A stretch of DNA of 64,000 nucleotides from Aphelenchoides besseyi (GCA_024699855.1 JAMPIQ010000002.1:3782001-3846000), one strand, 5' to 3'; shown: positions 38,216-51,422, counted from the stretch's first letter. Notes: generated from the sequence alone by a model not told the origin. Made by a program: numbers and translations.

Positions 38216-38957
38216 GTTCTGCATTATCTTCCAATCGCAGCTCCAATGTTCAGTCGGCTCTCGTTCAAAGTTGCCTTCCGAAGGTGGACGACAAGGAACA
38301 TTTCTCAACTTGATTTTTCGGCGCCTCCGTGTACATCATAGTTCGTAACGACAAATTCAAGAAGGCACGTGCAATGAACGACTTCGATCCGCTCAAATTG
38401 ACCCGCTTGAAACGGGCAACGGCTTACGTCGGAACATGCACAGGACGAAAGATTGTCGCGTCGCGAAGCCAAAAGGCGTCGACGTGGATCTATTGCTGTT
38501 CGGAGTGGGCGGACCCTCTCCAACTCCGCCCACCCTAGTCCGCATGTCATAAGGAGTCTGTTGTTGTTATAATTCAGTTCGGTTCAATAAACTCTTGCTA
38601 ACAAGCGGGTTCCTTTTCGATTGCGGGCTGACGGCAACCCTGCAAGATCACTCACCGTGCGTTCGAACATCAGCGGCCGAAGGGTCGATAGTTTAGTTTT
38701 TGGTTTTTCTCATGTGGTTGTTGGATTTTTGATAGCACTCAATAAAGCAGAAGTCGTGTTTATTCGTTTGGCCTCTGAAGGAAAGGACTCAAAATTTAAG
38801 TCTATGACTAACTAATTAGTCGCCGTTCATGTTATGTTAATTCAATTGCCTTTTTGAGGGCAGCCAATGGCTCATTTGTTCAATTCTTTGTTGAAGTTAC
38901 TGCAAATACGAGGAATAGAGAACCAAAGTTGCTAGTGTTTATTTCCGTTTGAACAGT

Positions 38958-40876
38958 TTAGGAACGTTTTAACTTGAGTTCCTCTCTTCGAGCCAAACGA
39001 TAAATTACATGTATAAACTTGGAGAGAACATAGATAACAAGTATAAAGGAAGTTGCGGCAAGAAACATGAGATCCAAATTGTAATACTCAATAGTTGACA
39101 AATGGCGACCTTCGTTTTGCAGTTCAGGAAGTTTTCCGTCGTTCTCTTCCAAAAATCGCATCCAACTCGTCAGTCGTTGTTCTGCGGACGTTGGTTTCGA
39201 CATGACCAGACGTTGAGTACGTTTCGCTGCTTTTTTAAAACGTTCGTTCTCTAGCACCGTTCGTATTTTAGTCTCCAGAATGTTTGACGGCTTCATAAGT
39301 TCAATTTTGGAAAGGTCACAGCCCCAACCGTTTCTCTCAACAACCATCGAATTTGAGGTCTGGTCGCCTGTAAATAGTGGCCGATTGAATGCGTCGGTTT
39401 GCTTATGTGGTTATTTACGGCTATTAAGAATCCCACGATCAATTGGATAACTTCTTTGCTTCTTTACTTACCGAAGAAACCAACAAGAACCAATGGAACA
39501 CCAAATCGTGCGGATTCGATCACAGAATTGTAACCACCATGTGTGATAAACAACGATAGCCGAGGGTTTTCTGGAATAACTTTTTTGGTTCAATGAAAAG
39601 ATCTGAAACTTACGCAAAATTGCTGGTTGTGGAAGCCATGAGCTCAGATAGACATTCGAAATTCCTTTAGATGCTTCGTGAATCTTCTACAAGAACGTAT
39701 AATTTCGAAACTCAGTATTTTACTTACTTTGTCTGTTTTGTCGACCTTAAGTAAGAAATGATAGTCAGTAAGGTTGCGAATGGTGTTCATCAAATTTTCC
39801 ACTAACTGATTCGGAAAGTAGGTTGTTGGAACGACAGAACCGAAAGAAATTAGAATCACGCCGTTTTTGCCTTTTTGCATTTCCAAATCAAATGGTGCTG
39901 TCAAACTCGTGTTCTTCGTGTCGTGCAGTCCAAGACCGCCGATATACACCATATTGTGAGTAACTGGTCGAGGAAAATCAACAAACTCATCGACATTCAC
40001 TAAAACGAGCGGAGAAGATCCAACAATTTCACTGATACTCGGGAAATCGGATCTAAATCGATTGTCTGCTTTTTGACGTTCAAACAAACCCAAAATGGCG
40101 CTGATAGAGTCGGGTTGTCTTGTACGAACCCCACATATGGAAAGCCCATTCAAACGATGCGTAAACAAGATTTGCATAGCGATCGATTATGTTCATTTTG
40201 TCTGTGATACCGCCGTAGCCGGCCATTGTTGGCACTCGACTCGAAGGCATTTGTAGCCCGATAAACGATGTGATATGCTGCATCAATGGACAGCTGTGTA
40301 GTAGGATATGAATGGGAATATCCAATGCTTTGCTTAATCCCGAGCCACACAAATCCAATTGTTCTCCAATATAAACATCAAACTTTTCTTTCTTGATTTT
40401 GTCCAACAAATCTTTTGCCAAAATGACGTCTAAATTTTGAGACTTATTCAAATTGTTGAAAGAGAACTTACGTTCACACGCGTCGTTCAATCGATTTTGC
40501 CAATTCAACATCCGATAATAATCATATAGGACATTGCCTTTTGACAAAATAGAATTTGCAAAATCCCTTGTGTTCAAAACAGACTCCCGATTTGGCCACG
40601 GAAACGTTTCCGTCCACAGTCGAGCGTGTTGCACCAACTTCAACTCATAGTCACCGCCGTAGTCCAATTGAAGAAGCGTCTAAATCAAATTGCTCAGAAC
40701 AAAATCCCTCACATCGAACATACCACATCGTGTCCATCTCGCGCTAAAACTTCTGCTACACGTGCATTCGAAATCAAATGCGATCGTGAGATTGATGGGC
40801 TATAAACCAAAATCTTGTATCCGTTGACCGTAGCAGGTAGCAAAAGCAATAAAACGAAGAATAGCTCACTGTTCAT
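38958..40876 (-). CDS. UDP-glycosyltransferase (UGT)
   Basis: Transfers a sugar from a UDP-sugar to lipophilic molecules in the ER lumen (detoxification). ATG at 40876 opens a signal peptide (MNSELFFVLLLLLPATVNG). Family landmarks in order: YKILVYSPSISRSHLISNAR, DVYIGEQLDLCGSGLSKALD, NMVYIGGLGLHD, VILISFGSV, ISNVYLSSWLPQPAIL and the C-terminal signature around FITHGGYNSVIESARFGVPL, with His-Gly-Gly for the UDP site. VGFFGDQTSNSMVVERNGWG and a final TM anchor (FLAATSFILVIYVLSKFIHV) follow, with a KLKRS tail as an ER-retention-like end. About 510 aa, as expected. About six short introns. Confidence 0.92.
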
Positions 40877-42068
40877 GACGTTTTCCACTCAATCGGCAAA
40901 ACAAGCGAACTGCTTGTTATCAACGGAAAAAAAGCGAACTCTGCACAAACAAAAAGATGAACGAAACAAACTTTCCGCCCCTCAAACTACGTTGTAATTT
41001 ACTTATCAAGACCACCAATTCGAAGATTTTACAACACTCATGGTTCAAATGTACACACGTCAACGTGCACCAACTTAGCGCTCGTTTCAAACTACCTTAT
41101 CATATGATATAATACAACAAACTACTACATAAACTACAGTTTTATAAGAAACAAGTTTGAAAGTTCCCGGTGGTTTTAGAGCTCGACTGGCAGTTTAGAG
41201 CGTAGATCGAAGTTAATGGAAGCTTCTAAAAAACAATTTTGTTGCATTAAACTCAAGTTTTTGTATTAAACTCAGAAATGCAATTTCCAATGACTTCCGA
41301 TGTTCTTTAAAGTCCGGCTAATTTGCTCGCTAAAACAAGAAACTTATTCACGACGGAATCCGCAAATCGCCATGAGTTAAACGAGGAAAAAGCGAGAGTT
41401 GAAGAAGAACACGAAATTGACGGCGCCACATTCGATCGCAACTTACGATTCCGTCGGAATATCAACTTCACTCATTTCATCTTAAAAAACGACTGCTCGA
41501 TTCGGAGGTTGTTAATGTCGAACGAAACGTTGTGGTGAATTCATTTGCATTCTTTACGCTTCTTCGGCGTTGAAGTTCGTTTTGAGAGCGCAATGAACGA
41601 CGCGATCGAGTGCTGCCAGACGGGATGTGGCGAAATGATTAGAAAAAGATTCACGTTTCATACGTGATGCTCTTCTGTTGGTCGTTCATTAGATCAACGC
41701 GATCGCCCGTTTGTCGTCTGCCGCTCAAGATTCAAACTCTCGGCTTTGCATTCAACGACTTTTTTTGCTAAATGTTTTTATTGTTCTAGCTCGTAAGTCG
41801 TTTGCTTGCATCCGATAATGTAATGCGATTACATCAATTGCGATTTGTTGATTATGTCTTCTTGCGCAATTGAGTTTTCTGCCTTGAGGTCGACGTGAAC
41901 GTGTTCGTCGTTTCCTGAGTTTGCGTGAAGGAACTTTACCAACAAATCTCCAGACGTTGATTTCATTGACCATAGTAATCAACGGCTTGAGCTCCATATC
42001 CTTTTTTCCGTGATTTCAAGTTTAATCGTACACATCGTATTGATATTTTCACTTGAAGTTCTAGATCC
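40877..42068. other. Intergenic region without supported gene
   Basis: Short ORFs exist on both strands (41323-41538 plus, ending NETLW; 41752-41997 minus, Arg/Lys-rich KLRKRRTRSRRPQGRK) but lack introns, motifs or clear start context. The 5' flanks of the divergent UGT and esterase-like genes share this space. Confidence 0.5.
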
Positions 42069-44394
42069 ATGGAGGCACAATCGTTGCCGTCGAAATCAAA
42101 ATGGAATATTTGGCGACTGTTACTGTTCGGTAAGAAATGTTGTACTTTAATGGTCAAAATCTACTGACCGTGTGGATTAGTATCCCGATCAAAAATCCAC
42201 AGAGTTTTTTCTTATCGCTTCCGAGCAGCTCGTCTTTTTGCCGTTTCTGTTGAATCGCAACGTTTTCACTTTGGCGACGATCGGCGTGCGGACGAGTTCC
42301 GATTCCCTCCGGCGACGATCCGATTCGACGCAAAAGAAGACGAGCAGCAAAAAGATGCAAATCAATGAAAGTGGTGTGCGTGAATAAGCGTGAACTTGGA
42401 GATTGATAGGGGATGAATCTGAAATTTGAAAGCAAATTACCAAGAACATTTTGAAGATTGTTGTTTTCAGTGATCATTTTTTCCGTTGGTTTGGGATGCA
42501 TTTTGATTTTTGTTATCAAGCGAACGGTTCCAACGGAAACGAGCAGTTTCGTCACAGTCCAGAGTCCGGACGGTCATTACACTTTCACGGGTCGAAAGCT
42601 GATTCTTTCTGATTTCATTTACTTCACTGGATTCCCGTATGCCGAAGCAGATGAGCGGTTTTCGGTAAACAAACTTCGGAGTGGACTAATCGATGGTTGT
42701 AGAAATCTCAATTGCTGGACGTGTACGTGAATGAGACTGCAACACAGTGGCCAGAAGACTGTCCGAGTTTCTATTATCGTGGTGGAAACGAAGATTGTTT
42801 GTTTTTGAACGTTTATCGTTGTTCTTCAACAGTACATTCAGTTTGCTAATACTTGCTATTGAATTCGTTTAGCACAATTTGCATCTGCCGGTACTGGTTC
42901 ACATAAACGAGGGAGAACCGGATACAGAAAGCACAGCCAATCTAGATCCCGTTCTTGTAATGAAGAATTTGGCATGTCGCGGAATGATTGTTGTTAGCGT
43001 TCATTATCGGCATTCTGCTTTCAGTAAGTTATGACCAGTTGTACTTATTACATTGGTTTTTAAGGTCAATTGTATTTTGGAAATCGTGCATTTACGCCAA
43101 ATCTCGGTGTTTCCGACGTTCAAGCTGCTTTGGAGTGGGTCAACTTGAACATTCCGAAATTCCATGGCAATCGATCACGTGTGACGGTTATGGGGTCGAA
43201 AAACGGTGCGGCTATTTTGTCCTATTTAAGTCGTGTACCAAAAGCGAAAGGCTGGTTTTCAATCTGGGTTTTGTTTTACATGATCTTTAGAGCTTTTTTC
43301 GAATATGATTCTTGTTGATCGGGCTTATGAATCCCCGGAATTGTTCTCACAAACTTCACAGTTTTTGGTTCAACAAAGTCGACGGTTTTCCACTTTGGTT
43401 GGCTGTTCAAAGCCAACTGACAAATTTGATGAAACGAACAAGAATAAAATTTCCAAGACAATGAAGTGTGTTCGAAGATTAAAACGATCTGCAAGTTCCT
43501 TCCACTTACAAATCATCTTGTCTTTATGTTCAGGCGTTTATTCGTGCCGAAGCGAAGATGCTTCACAGTTGGAATCGATGGCCCATTGATTCAACCGAAC
43601 TGAAAAATGCGGCTCCTCCACCAATGAATGTGATGTTGGGCACTTGTCATTTCAGTACGCCAACCCAAACGGAAGCATCAACATCGTTCGAAAACAGATT
43701 GAAAAAAGCGTTGCAAACGGTGCGTGACTTTGATCGAGTGTCAAATCCCAATGATTTCATCGAATACTACGCTGCTCGATTTGCCGGTTACAGTAACCTT
43801 CGAACTGCGTTAAAAGAGGCAAATCAGATGGAGATGACTAATAACGAATCAAATTTTAGATTCGAAAAGATTTCACCGAGCTTGGTCCTCTTCTTTTGGA
43901 GGCAAACAAATTTGCGGAGATTAATTCAAATGGAACCAAAAAGACGTTTGTGTTCGATTTAACGTCAAGTCAAAATCGAAGTGATTATGGAAATGTTTGT
44001 TGAAGAAGCTTGGCTTCTAAACAGTAAGACTTCAGGTGAGACAGATGGCTCGTCAGTATCCACCGTGTCTTGAACATCTTCTCTTCAAGAAAGCCCCCGA
44101 AACAGACATCAAATTACACAACTTCATGGTCGACGCCGTGGTTAATTTCGTTGTTAAGAGGTAATCACTGGCTAAATGAAAGCATGTGAATGTTCATTTA
44201 GCGATCCAAACTCGGCATCCAATGAGACAACTTCTCTGCGGTGGCCTGAGTTCGATGTGATTAAAAGTCCGCGATCGATTTTGAGCGTAAACTCCGAAGG
44301 AATCGATGTGGTAACAAATCCATGGCCTTCGTCCTTGCGCTTTTGGCTCTGCGAGCAATTGAAAGCGACGAATTCAACGGAAAACTGCAGTTAA
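42069..44394 (+). CDS. Cholinesterase-like type II membrane protein, catalytically dead
   Basis: ATG at 42069 (MEAQSLPSKSKWNIWRLLLF). Splicing out about 340 nt joins it to the TM VIIFSVGLGCILIFVIKR, so the protein is anchored by its N-terminus. The ectodomain is carboxylesterase-type B: FTGFPYAEADERFS, the CPSFYYRGGNEDCLFLNVYR disulphide region, VVSVHYRHSAF, GQLYFGNRAFTPNLGVSDVQ, AALEWVNLNIPKFHGN, and the late DPNSASNE..RWPEFD block. At the nucleophile elbow the family GESAG is VMGSKNGAA, so Ser is Lys. The oxyanion HGG loop is HINEGEP, and the Gly-x-x-His region is not recognisable. It probably works in adhesion or binding, as neurotactin, gliotactin and neuroligin do. About 590 aa. Confidence 0.8.
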
Positions 44395-44648
44395 ACTCGT
44401 CAAATTCACCAATTTCTTTCTAAACTGATCTCACAGTTATTAAAATATTGTTAATACAATAAATGGTTTATGATTCAAACGTGTTTAGATTCTTAAAGAA
44501 AAAACAATTGGTCATTCGTCAGAAATAAACCGGATGAGATCTCGGAAAAGACGTTCGCGGAGAGGGAAGAAGACACCCGGTTCTTTCGAATTGTTCACTA
44601 ATGTTGTGATTAAAAGCTCAACGCTCGTAAATAACTTCATCAATTGCT

Positions 44649-46308
44649 ATGAAAACTGTGGTGCTTTTGGCCTTTTTGGCTCTACACTCGAGTGCTTGTA
44701 GTGATTTCGTTGTGTTTCTGAATGGTGGAAATACGCAACGGAGTGCTGAATCCGTAAGTTCATTCGAGCTACTTCTTATTGTTCTGTTCAGACCAAAGAG
44801 TTGGCCAATAGTCTCGCCACGCAATTGGAATTGGACCAACGAGTTCATCGTGTTGCACTAGTGACCGGGATTGATAATCAAAATGAACCACTTGATTTTG
44901 AAAGAATTCAGGTTTTGGAATTTCTATGCGCTAGTGTTAGCAGATTTTTAGACACGTTCCGATTATGTTCAAGCCCTTCGAGATTGGCAGCCGTCACCTT
45001 TGAGCTCAACGTCCAAAGGTCTCGAATCGCGACTTGAACAGGTCTTACGTCAAGCCACTACCCATCGACGAATGAACGTCGCTTTGACGGTGATTCTTCT
45101 CGACGATGACGGGTCTTCAGCCTTCAATACCAATCCATCCGCTTTCGGTGTTTTTGGAGAATTTGTTCGCAAAAAACATTACATCTACGTTTTGATTGTA
45201 TCTAAAAAGGCAGAAAGGTCACAAAATAATTGTTTTAACAAACGGAAATAGTGTTTAGAATTCGAACATCGTTAGACTTATCGAGTGAAGAAGTGGAGAC
45301 AGGATCCAATCGAGATGAACTTCGGCTCATCGCTTCTCCATTCACTCGCTGTCAAATTCGTTTGGCCAATGAACTTCGTCGCAAACCTCTTCCCCGTCTA
45401 AGCAAAGTGAACAGCGATTCTCGTATCGTTTCCAAATCGTATGAAGTTTTTAAGACAACTGTTCATTCACAACTTTAGTGATGATCAGCAAACAACAATC
45501 GTTGATTTGCGTCCTGTCACTGTTCCCGTGAGCGTTCATTTCCCCACGACAACCATCCGTTCCACCATAAAAACCACCAGCCAGAGCACGATAACACAAG
45601 TTTCAAGTACTACAATAAAACCACGAAAACTCGGTAGGATCCTAGTAAACGGTATGTTTATTTCTTTAGGATGTCAATTTGACGTCGTGATTTTGTTCGA
45701 TCTTTCCGGCAATTCATTTGACAAACTTCAACGTTACCAACAGATGACCATCGACTTGATTCGTCAATCGGAATTAGGAGAACACGCCGCTCGTTTCTCG
45801 TTGATTCGATATTCGGGTCCAAAACGTACGGACGTTCTATTTCATTTGAACAAACATTCAAATCGAAGCAATTTGATTAAAGGTTTAAATAGAATTATGA
45901 AAAGGTTCACCTTTGTATCAGATATTGAGAGCGTGCAGGTGATGGGTGGAACGACGAGAACAAAAGAAGCAATGGAGTTCGCGTTACGTGAGTTCGAACC
46001 CAAGTTTGGTGGTCGTGATCGAAACGAAGCTCAACGGCACATGATCGTCTTTACCGACGGTCATTCACAAGATGATCCCGCTGATGTTGCCGACCAGTTG
46101 AACAAACAGCGAGTTCACGTCTTCGCTGTTGCCGTCGATGATTTCAACATAAAACCCGATTTGGAACAACTACGATTAATTTCCAGCGATTCAAAGGTTC
46201 GCAACAATCGTTCCTTTAACTGTCAACTTCAATTTTAGTCGGCATTGTTGGATGCGCAGTTCGGAAAAGTGATTGAGCAGTTGGCTCCAAGAAGATGTCG
46301 ATCTTAAT
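44649..46308 (+). CDS. Secreted VWA-domain protein with Thr-rich linker
   Basis: ATG at 44649 opens a signal peptide (MKTVVLLAFLALHSSACSD). A first, divergent VWA-like half (FVVFLNGGNTQRSAES, HRVALVTG, MNVALTVILLDDDGSS) is followed by a Thr/Ser-rich mucin-like linker (TTTIRSTIKTTSQSTITQ). A canonical VWA domain follows: CQFDVVILFDLSGNSFDKL, ARFSLIRYSGP, VMGGTTRTKEAMEFAL, MIVFTDGHSQDD, VHVFAVAVDD. MIDAS residues are DLSGN (the last Ser of DxSxS is Asn), the Thr in GGTTRT and Asp in TDG. Stop at 46308, AATAAA at about 46330. Secreted worm VWA proteins act in matrix or immunity; exact role unknown. Confidence 0.8.
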
Positions 46309-46673
46309 TTATTTCTAGCATTTCCACAATAAATATTCAGCCACCACAAAGCCACAACTGTCCTTCTGTCGAGGAGTTTGAGTAAGTGAGTTGATAGACA
46401 CATTGGTTTCAACTGCCTTGAACTTAATTTTAAACTAATAAACACAATCCAACCCCTGAAATTGCGTCCTATGAGGTTGTAGTTTAGTAGTGTTTGTGAT
46501 ACAAAAGTGCAGTTTCTGGTATTCAACGAGAGCAATTAAAGATTCTTCGAATCGTAATTTCGATCTCAAATTTAATTGATTGCTTATGAAATGAAGATAA
46601 TAAAATTAAGCAGCCGGTTATTGAGCCGTAAATTTTATTGTTTATAAACCGTATGCAATAAAATCGCTTGCTT

Positions 46674-46679
46674 TATATA
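46674..46679 (+). promoter_or_regulatory. TATA box
   Basis: TATATA lies 57 bp upstream of the ATG at 46731, in an otherwise short intergenic leader. Confidence 0.4.
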
Positions 46680-46730
46680 CGAGTAGATGTCCAACCAAAG
46701 ATCATCACTTGAAAACAACAAGAAATTAAA

Positions 46731-47691
46731 ATGAACTTCGTTCTTTTAACTTCTTTGCTTGTTTTTCCTTCGCTGGTCAGCGGATACGATTTGTATGTGC
46801 AACGTTCTCACTACTCGAATCGGGACAAAGTCGAGAAACATCTGGTTCTAGAGCCAAACGACGAGGTTGTTTCTGACGGTAGGAACACAGACTATTCCGA
46901 GAATCATGCGATTAAGATGATTTCAAACACTACGGTCATTTGGATCCCGAATTTGATAGCGAGTTGAAGTATCATTTATCTGCTAGACACTGTCCACGGG
47001 GTTAGTATCAATGGACTAAAAGTTAAGAACGTTATTAAGGCAAAAAATTGATCGTTATTTCTTATGTCGGTCATGTTTGTGTTGAATCGAAAAAACACTT
47101 TCCGGGAGTATTGTCCGCAACATTATACGGTTTAGATAAATCATTGAGTGAAAGAAACTGAAGATATTTAGATGACGAGCCTTTAGGCGATTTCTATTCT
47201 CGAGTTTTCAATTCTCGTCACCGACCTTTCAGTGACTTCGAAGAGCCGATATTCGAAATGAACAACTTCGATAAGCCATTCAATACGTCCTGTCCTTACA
47301 GTAAGTTCAGAATTTTTTTCTAGCAAATCAATAGTCTTGTAGAAACAAAGCGTATAACACTCTCGGACGGTCGTTTTGCTTGTGTGCCAAATGGTTACTC
47401 GCTTGTTCCAAAAGTTCATCGCACTTCTCATCGACATCCGCTGGTGTTCGGTTCACGACGAATTCGGTAGAAACAAGTGAAATTTCAAATCATCATCAAA
47501 TTTCAGACCCATTAAAGACATGCCATTCAACAGTCCGATGACTTCCTATTCACGACTCCATAACGAGACACCAAAACGTCAATCGCGTTATTTTGACGGA
47601 CGTAACAGGCATACACGACTGACTTCTATTACCTTTAGTTTCAGTTAGCAATGTACAAATAGTCCATTCCACTGATCCCGGAAACGAATAG
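46731..47691 (+). CDS. Small secreted Cys-containing protein, unknown family
   Basis: ATG at 46731, signal peptide MNFVLLTSLLVFPSLVSG. Six exons with 35-50-nt introns join as VVSD/DDFKHYGHLDPEFD, SARHCPRG, KKLIVISYVGHVCVESKKHF, DDEPLGDFYSRVF, FNTSCPY/KTKRITLSDGRFAC, PIKDMPFNSPMTSYSRLH and, through a TTTCAG acceptor at 47644, a tail ending STDPGNE (stop 47689-47691). Four cysteines and many aromatic/basic residues suggest a secreted peptide-like protein. The junction near 47001-47045 does not close cleanly in frame, so the model there is tentative. I do not recognise the family. Confidence 0.5.
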
Positions 47692-47784
47692 AAAACCCAG
47701 CATTAATATAAAGTTTCGTTAAGAAGTTTCAATAAATGTTAAGACAATAAGGAATTAAAATCAGTTTATTAAAAACAAAATAAG

Positions 47785-49364
47785 TTAAATACGATGCAAG
47801 ATGTCGTCAGTGAACAACACTTCTGTCAAGACTCCGAGTCGACTTGCGATCGGCGGGTAAGCGGGCAGAAGAACCTCAACGGTTTTCGACTCCGTGTTCA
47901 CGTTTTTGATCAGAACAAATCCAACGACATGATGTTTTATAATCGATGAAGATAACGAAGAAACATCGCGAATAAGAGCGACAATCCGATTGTTCAATTC
48001 GGAAGTATAGTTCACGTATTCAGTCTAAATATGTAGAATCAGATGAATGAAGACGAATACCCACTCGTGTCTGATGTTCTTCGGACATCCCATAAGGTAG
48101 AAGAGAAGATGGAAGCGCTTCAACGCCGATCCTCGCTACTCGAAGCTCCAGTTTTTCGCGTGGACAATCGTAGGAGAACTCATAAGCTTGAGGTCGATAG
48201 TTCATGTTCATCGTTCCGTAGAAATACTTTGGCGCAGTGTGTATAATTGAAAAGAATCACTTACTCGATGTACCGTGTATTTCCGTGCTGTTCCTTCTTG
48301 TAGTGGACTTAAAGCCTCGACACCTCCGGATTTCTGCATGTGAATGATTTTGATCGTGTTCGGTAGATCATTGCCGAGATCCGAATACATTCGCTCATGG
48401 TCGAGAACAACAACGTGAGTGACGTTAAACAATTCGGCCGCTTTAACTACCGAATCGTAGCTAAACAAAGATAAGAACATTGCTTAAGATAGAAAGTCTT
48501 ACTATTTTCCTTTATTCCACGCGGTCGTATCGATCACAGCACCACCTTTTCGGAAACGTGTGGTTTTTAGCTTTTTCTTGAACACTTCTGACATGTTCTC
48601 CAACATCAAATCATAGAGCTTCTGATTGACTAACGGATCAAAATGTCCATACTAAATTCGAAGATAAACACAACAAACGCATTAAACTCACTGGATAAGC
48701 AAACGGAGTTGTTGTGTCGAATCCGTTGACGAGATCGGTCAACTGCTCCACGGGAATCATCGAAATGCAAGTCGGCATAACACAGTTCTTAAACGATAAA
48801 TGAGAACAGTTAACAGCGGAAGTGTACTTACTTGTCCAACATCCAAATCAACAAAAATTACGGGAGTTACATCGCGAACTGCGTAGTTGCATAGAATTTT
48901 GCATAACGTCGATTTTCCCACGTGTTTCGGACCGGTGACCATCACAATCGGACCTGTTTCATTGGAGTCGGGTGTAATTGTGTCTCGGATCTCCTTCAAT
49001 GCTGCATGAACGTTGACATAACTGAGCTGAATATACGGGTAAGCAATGGAGAAGAATATTACACTAACCATTGGCTTATTCTCCGGAGCAATGTACTCCA
49101 CTTCCAAATTGCCAGTGATTTCGATTTCCGCTTTCGTGTGTGTGTAAATGGCACCTCGAAATCCTAAAAAAGCGGACTTAAACCAAAGCATCTAAACTTA
49201 CCCGGTGGAAACGCGTATTTTGTGAAGTTCTTCAACGGCACTCCGAACATTTCCGCTCGATCTTTAGTCAATTCGATGTCGACCTCTTCACTTCCAACTT
49301 CAAATCGCAGTTCATTTCCACGTTCCAATTTGTGTTGATGTTGACTTCTCTCCACCATCGGCAT
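47785..49364 (-). CDS. CLP1: CLP1 polyribonucleotide 5'-hydroxyl kinase
   Basis: Nuclear RNA kinase in mRNA 3'-end cleavage factor II and the tRNA splicing endonuclease complex. ATG at 49364 (MPMVERSQHQHKLERGNELR). The N-terminal beta domain contains GVPLKNFTKYAFPPG and GAIYTHTKAEIEITG. The kinase domain has P-loop GPKHVGKSTLCKILCNYA (a CLP1-type variant of GxxxxGKS), Walker B VIFVDLDVGQ, then CISMIPVEQL, YGHFDPLVNQKLYDLML and GGAVIDTTAW. The C-terminal RNA-binding domain ends VLFTDDILHRI at 47785. About 430 aa, as in other animals. Seven short introns. Likely single-copy and functional. Confidence 0.92.
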
Positions 49365-49673
49365 TTCGTTTAAAAACTAAAATTCAACGGCCACTCACAA
49401 GAACAGAAACACGTTAATTTGCGATTTGAACAGCAGAAGTTTTGGGAAAAATTCGAAAAGAATTTCGATAATGTAGACTGTTAGTAACGTCCACAAAAGT
49501 TAAAGTATTCCATCGCTGCGTTGCAAATAATTCGACGCTAAAGCCCGCAATGAACTAAATTCCTGGCTATTGATTTTCGTTTTTGTCGCAATTTCCGAAC
49601 AACCAAATAATGTTTGATCTTGCGTTAACAAAAGTTTATTGTTCGAGATAACAAACGTTAGAACTATTAATTT

Positions 49674-50336
49674 TCAAATCAAAACGGGTGACTGAGTAGA
49701 AAGAGAAGACATTCTCGGATGAGTGGGTTCGAACAGCAGCGTGTAGCTTAACAGGACGAGTAGAATACCGTAGAAGAAGTGAGAGAATGCGAGAAGTGCA
49801 CACGACAATGACCACGATGCTAAAGTGATTCGATGTGAAGTGATCCAATCGGGTTGAATGGGTGAAATGGTGAGAATGGCCAAAGTATAAAGATGGCAAA
49901 CAGTCAACAAAATGAACATGATAATCTGCAGTAACTAAAAAAACAGTTTATTGTTAGTGATAAGACAAAACTACCTGAATAAACATAAATGGCAAATAGA
50001 ATGCTGAAAAAGAAATCTTATCAGACTTAAAAAAAAATTTACCCGGAATTTTTGCACGATTTCCATGCAGTAATGCAACGGCTGAAATGATAGCAAGCAC
50101 GTCGACGATTAAGGTCGCGACTTTGGCCCAAGCAAATTTCTCGCTGCTCAGCGGCCAACTGTAAACGGAAGTCATCAAGTCGAGCAGATCGCAGAGCATG
50201 AAAACCAAGCCAATGAAAAAAGCAGCCGTCTAAACCGTTGGATTGGCGGAGCTGTCAAATCGATACCTACGTGACTGTTAATACCACAGAGACAACGTTG
50301 ACCGTAGATTATCTCATCGTTTATTGACAAGCTCAT
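49674..50336 (-). CDS. Four-TM protein, LAPTM-like, copy A
   Basis: ATG at 50336 (MSLSINDEIIYGQRCLCGIN) gives a short N-tail with a CLCG motif before TM1, as in lysosome-associated LAPTM-like and nematode relatives. Helices: TAAFFIGLVFMLCDLLDLMT, VATLIVDVLAIISAVALLHG, IMFILLTVCHLYTLAILTI and LSCALLAFSHFFYGILLVLL. Stop at 49674. About 185 aa, with four introns of about 45 nt. First of three tandem minus-strand relatives; probably endomembrane. Function unknown. Confidence 0.65.
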
Positions 50337-50785
50337 CACCGATCGATTGCTTTGACGATCTGAAAGACGGACAAATGTAAGAAAATGATCGCCGGTTTTT
50401 ACAAAGAAAACGAATATGTTTTGACTGAACAGGATCTTGCAGTGAAATTCGACGTCTAATCGCCGTCCTCCTTACATCGAAAATCCACGATCATTCAATT
50501 GCTGGCCGTCTTAATGGAGAGAAATTAAACTCAGCGGCCGCAGCGTAGACGCCAAAATGTGTAAAAGACACGTTCTTTTGAATCATAATGCGCGGCTTGA
50601 TTGTCCGATGGCTCTTCCCTTTGTTTTGCCTTCAGCTCACTCGCCATTCAACGACCGTTCGTTCGACCTTTTTATGGCAGGCGAGTTGCAACGAAAAGTG
50701 ATTTTACTGCGAGAAAGAATAACGTAACGCACTGCGTAAAATTTGTAAGCAACAATGAGCAGGATGGGAATCTGTTGTGTTCATT

Positions 50786-51422
50786 TTAAACAAGTTTTGC
50801 CAAATCGTCGGTTTCCGTTTGTTCTTCCAATTGTTCGCCTTGTACCGATGAGTTCAGTTCCTCGATCAAAAGGTTTTGGGATCGTTTGACAACAACATAG
50901 GAATAGTAAGAAAACATTCCGAGTAACATCAAGATTATAAACAACAATAATGCTTCTTTGAGTGTGTGTGGAATGTCAACTACTTGAAGGTATGGATCGT
51001 CCTTGATCACTATTAAGAAACACAAGATCAGCATTATAGCTCCCAGAAATGTGCAGACAATACAAAGAACAATCTAAAATCATATTCAGCAAATTATTTC
51101 AGTTGCTCACTTCATAGACGAGAAACGGTTCGAAGAGGACCGCTTGTCGTAAATGTAGTCCACGAAGCACAAGTCCAGCGGACGCCACATTAATGCAACA
51201 CATCAAAAATTCGAAGACTAAGAACGCGCTTGTCGGGACCAGAACAAACTCATATGCGAGGACAAATAGGTCGTTAATTCCAAGCAGCGCAACGGAAACT
51301 CCAATCGCAAATGCACCGGTCTAAATACAAAAATTTAATCGACTGTAAACTGCTGCAATGCTAACATGCACAGGAATCCCCCAAAGACATTCTTTGCCGG
51401 TAGTTTTCGGAAGTTGCAGCAT
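50786..51422 (-). CDS. Four-TM protein, LAPTM-like, copy B
   Basis: Probable ATG at 51422 (MLQLPKTTGKECLWGIPVH), with an in-frame upstream ATG at 51503. The Cys-x-x-Gly before TM1 matches copy A. TM1-TM4: GAFAIGVSVALLGINDLFVL, FLVFEFLMCCINVASAGLVL, IVCTFLGAIMLILCFLIVI and ALLLFIILMLLGMFSYYSYV. The cytoplasmic tail is acidic (QGEQLEEQTETDDL). The layout, with conserved intron positions after helix 2, supports tandem duplication. Confidence 0.65.

Noticed and set aside
42154..42555. Minus-strand 133-codon ORF
   Set aside because: It lies over the first intron and second exon of the esterase-like gene; its residues show no family pattern.
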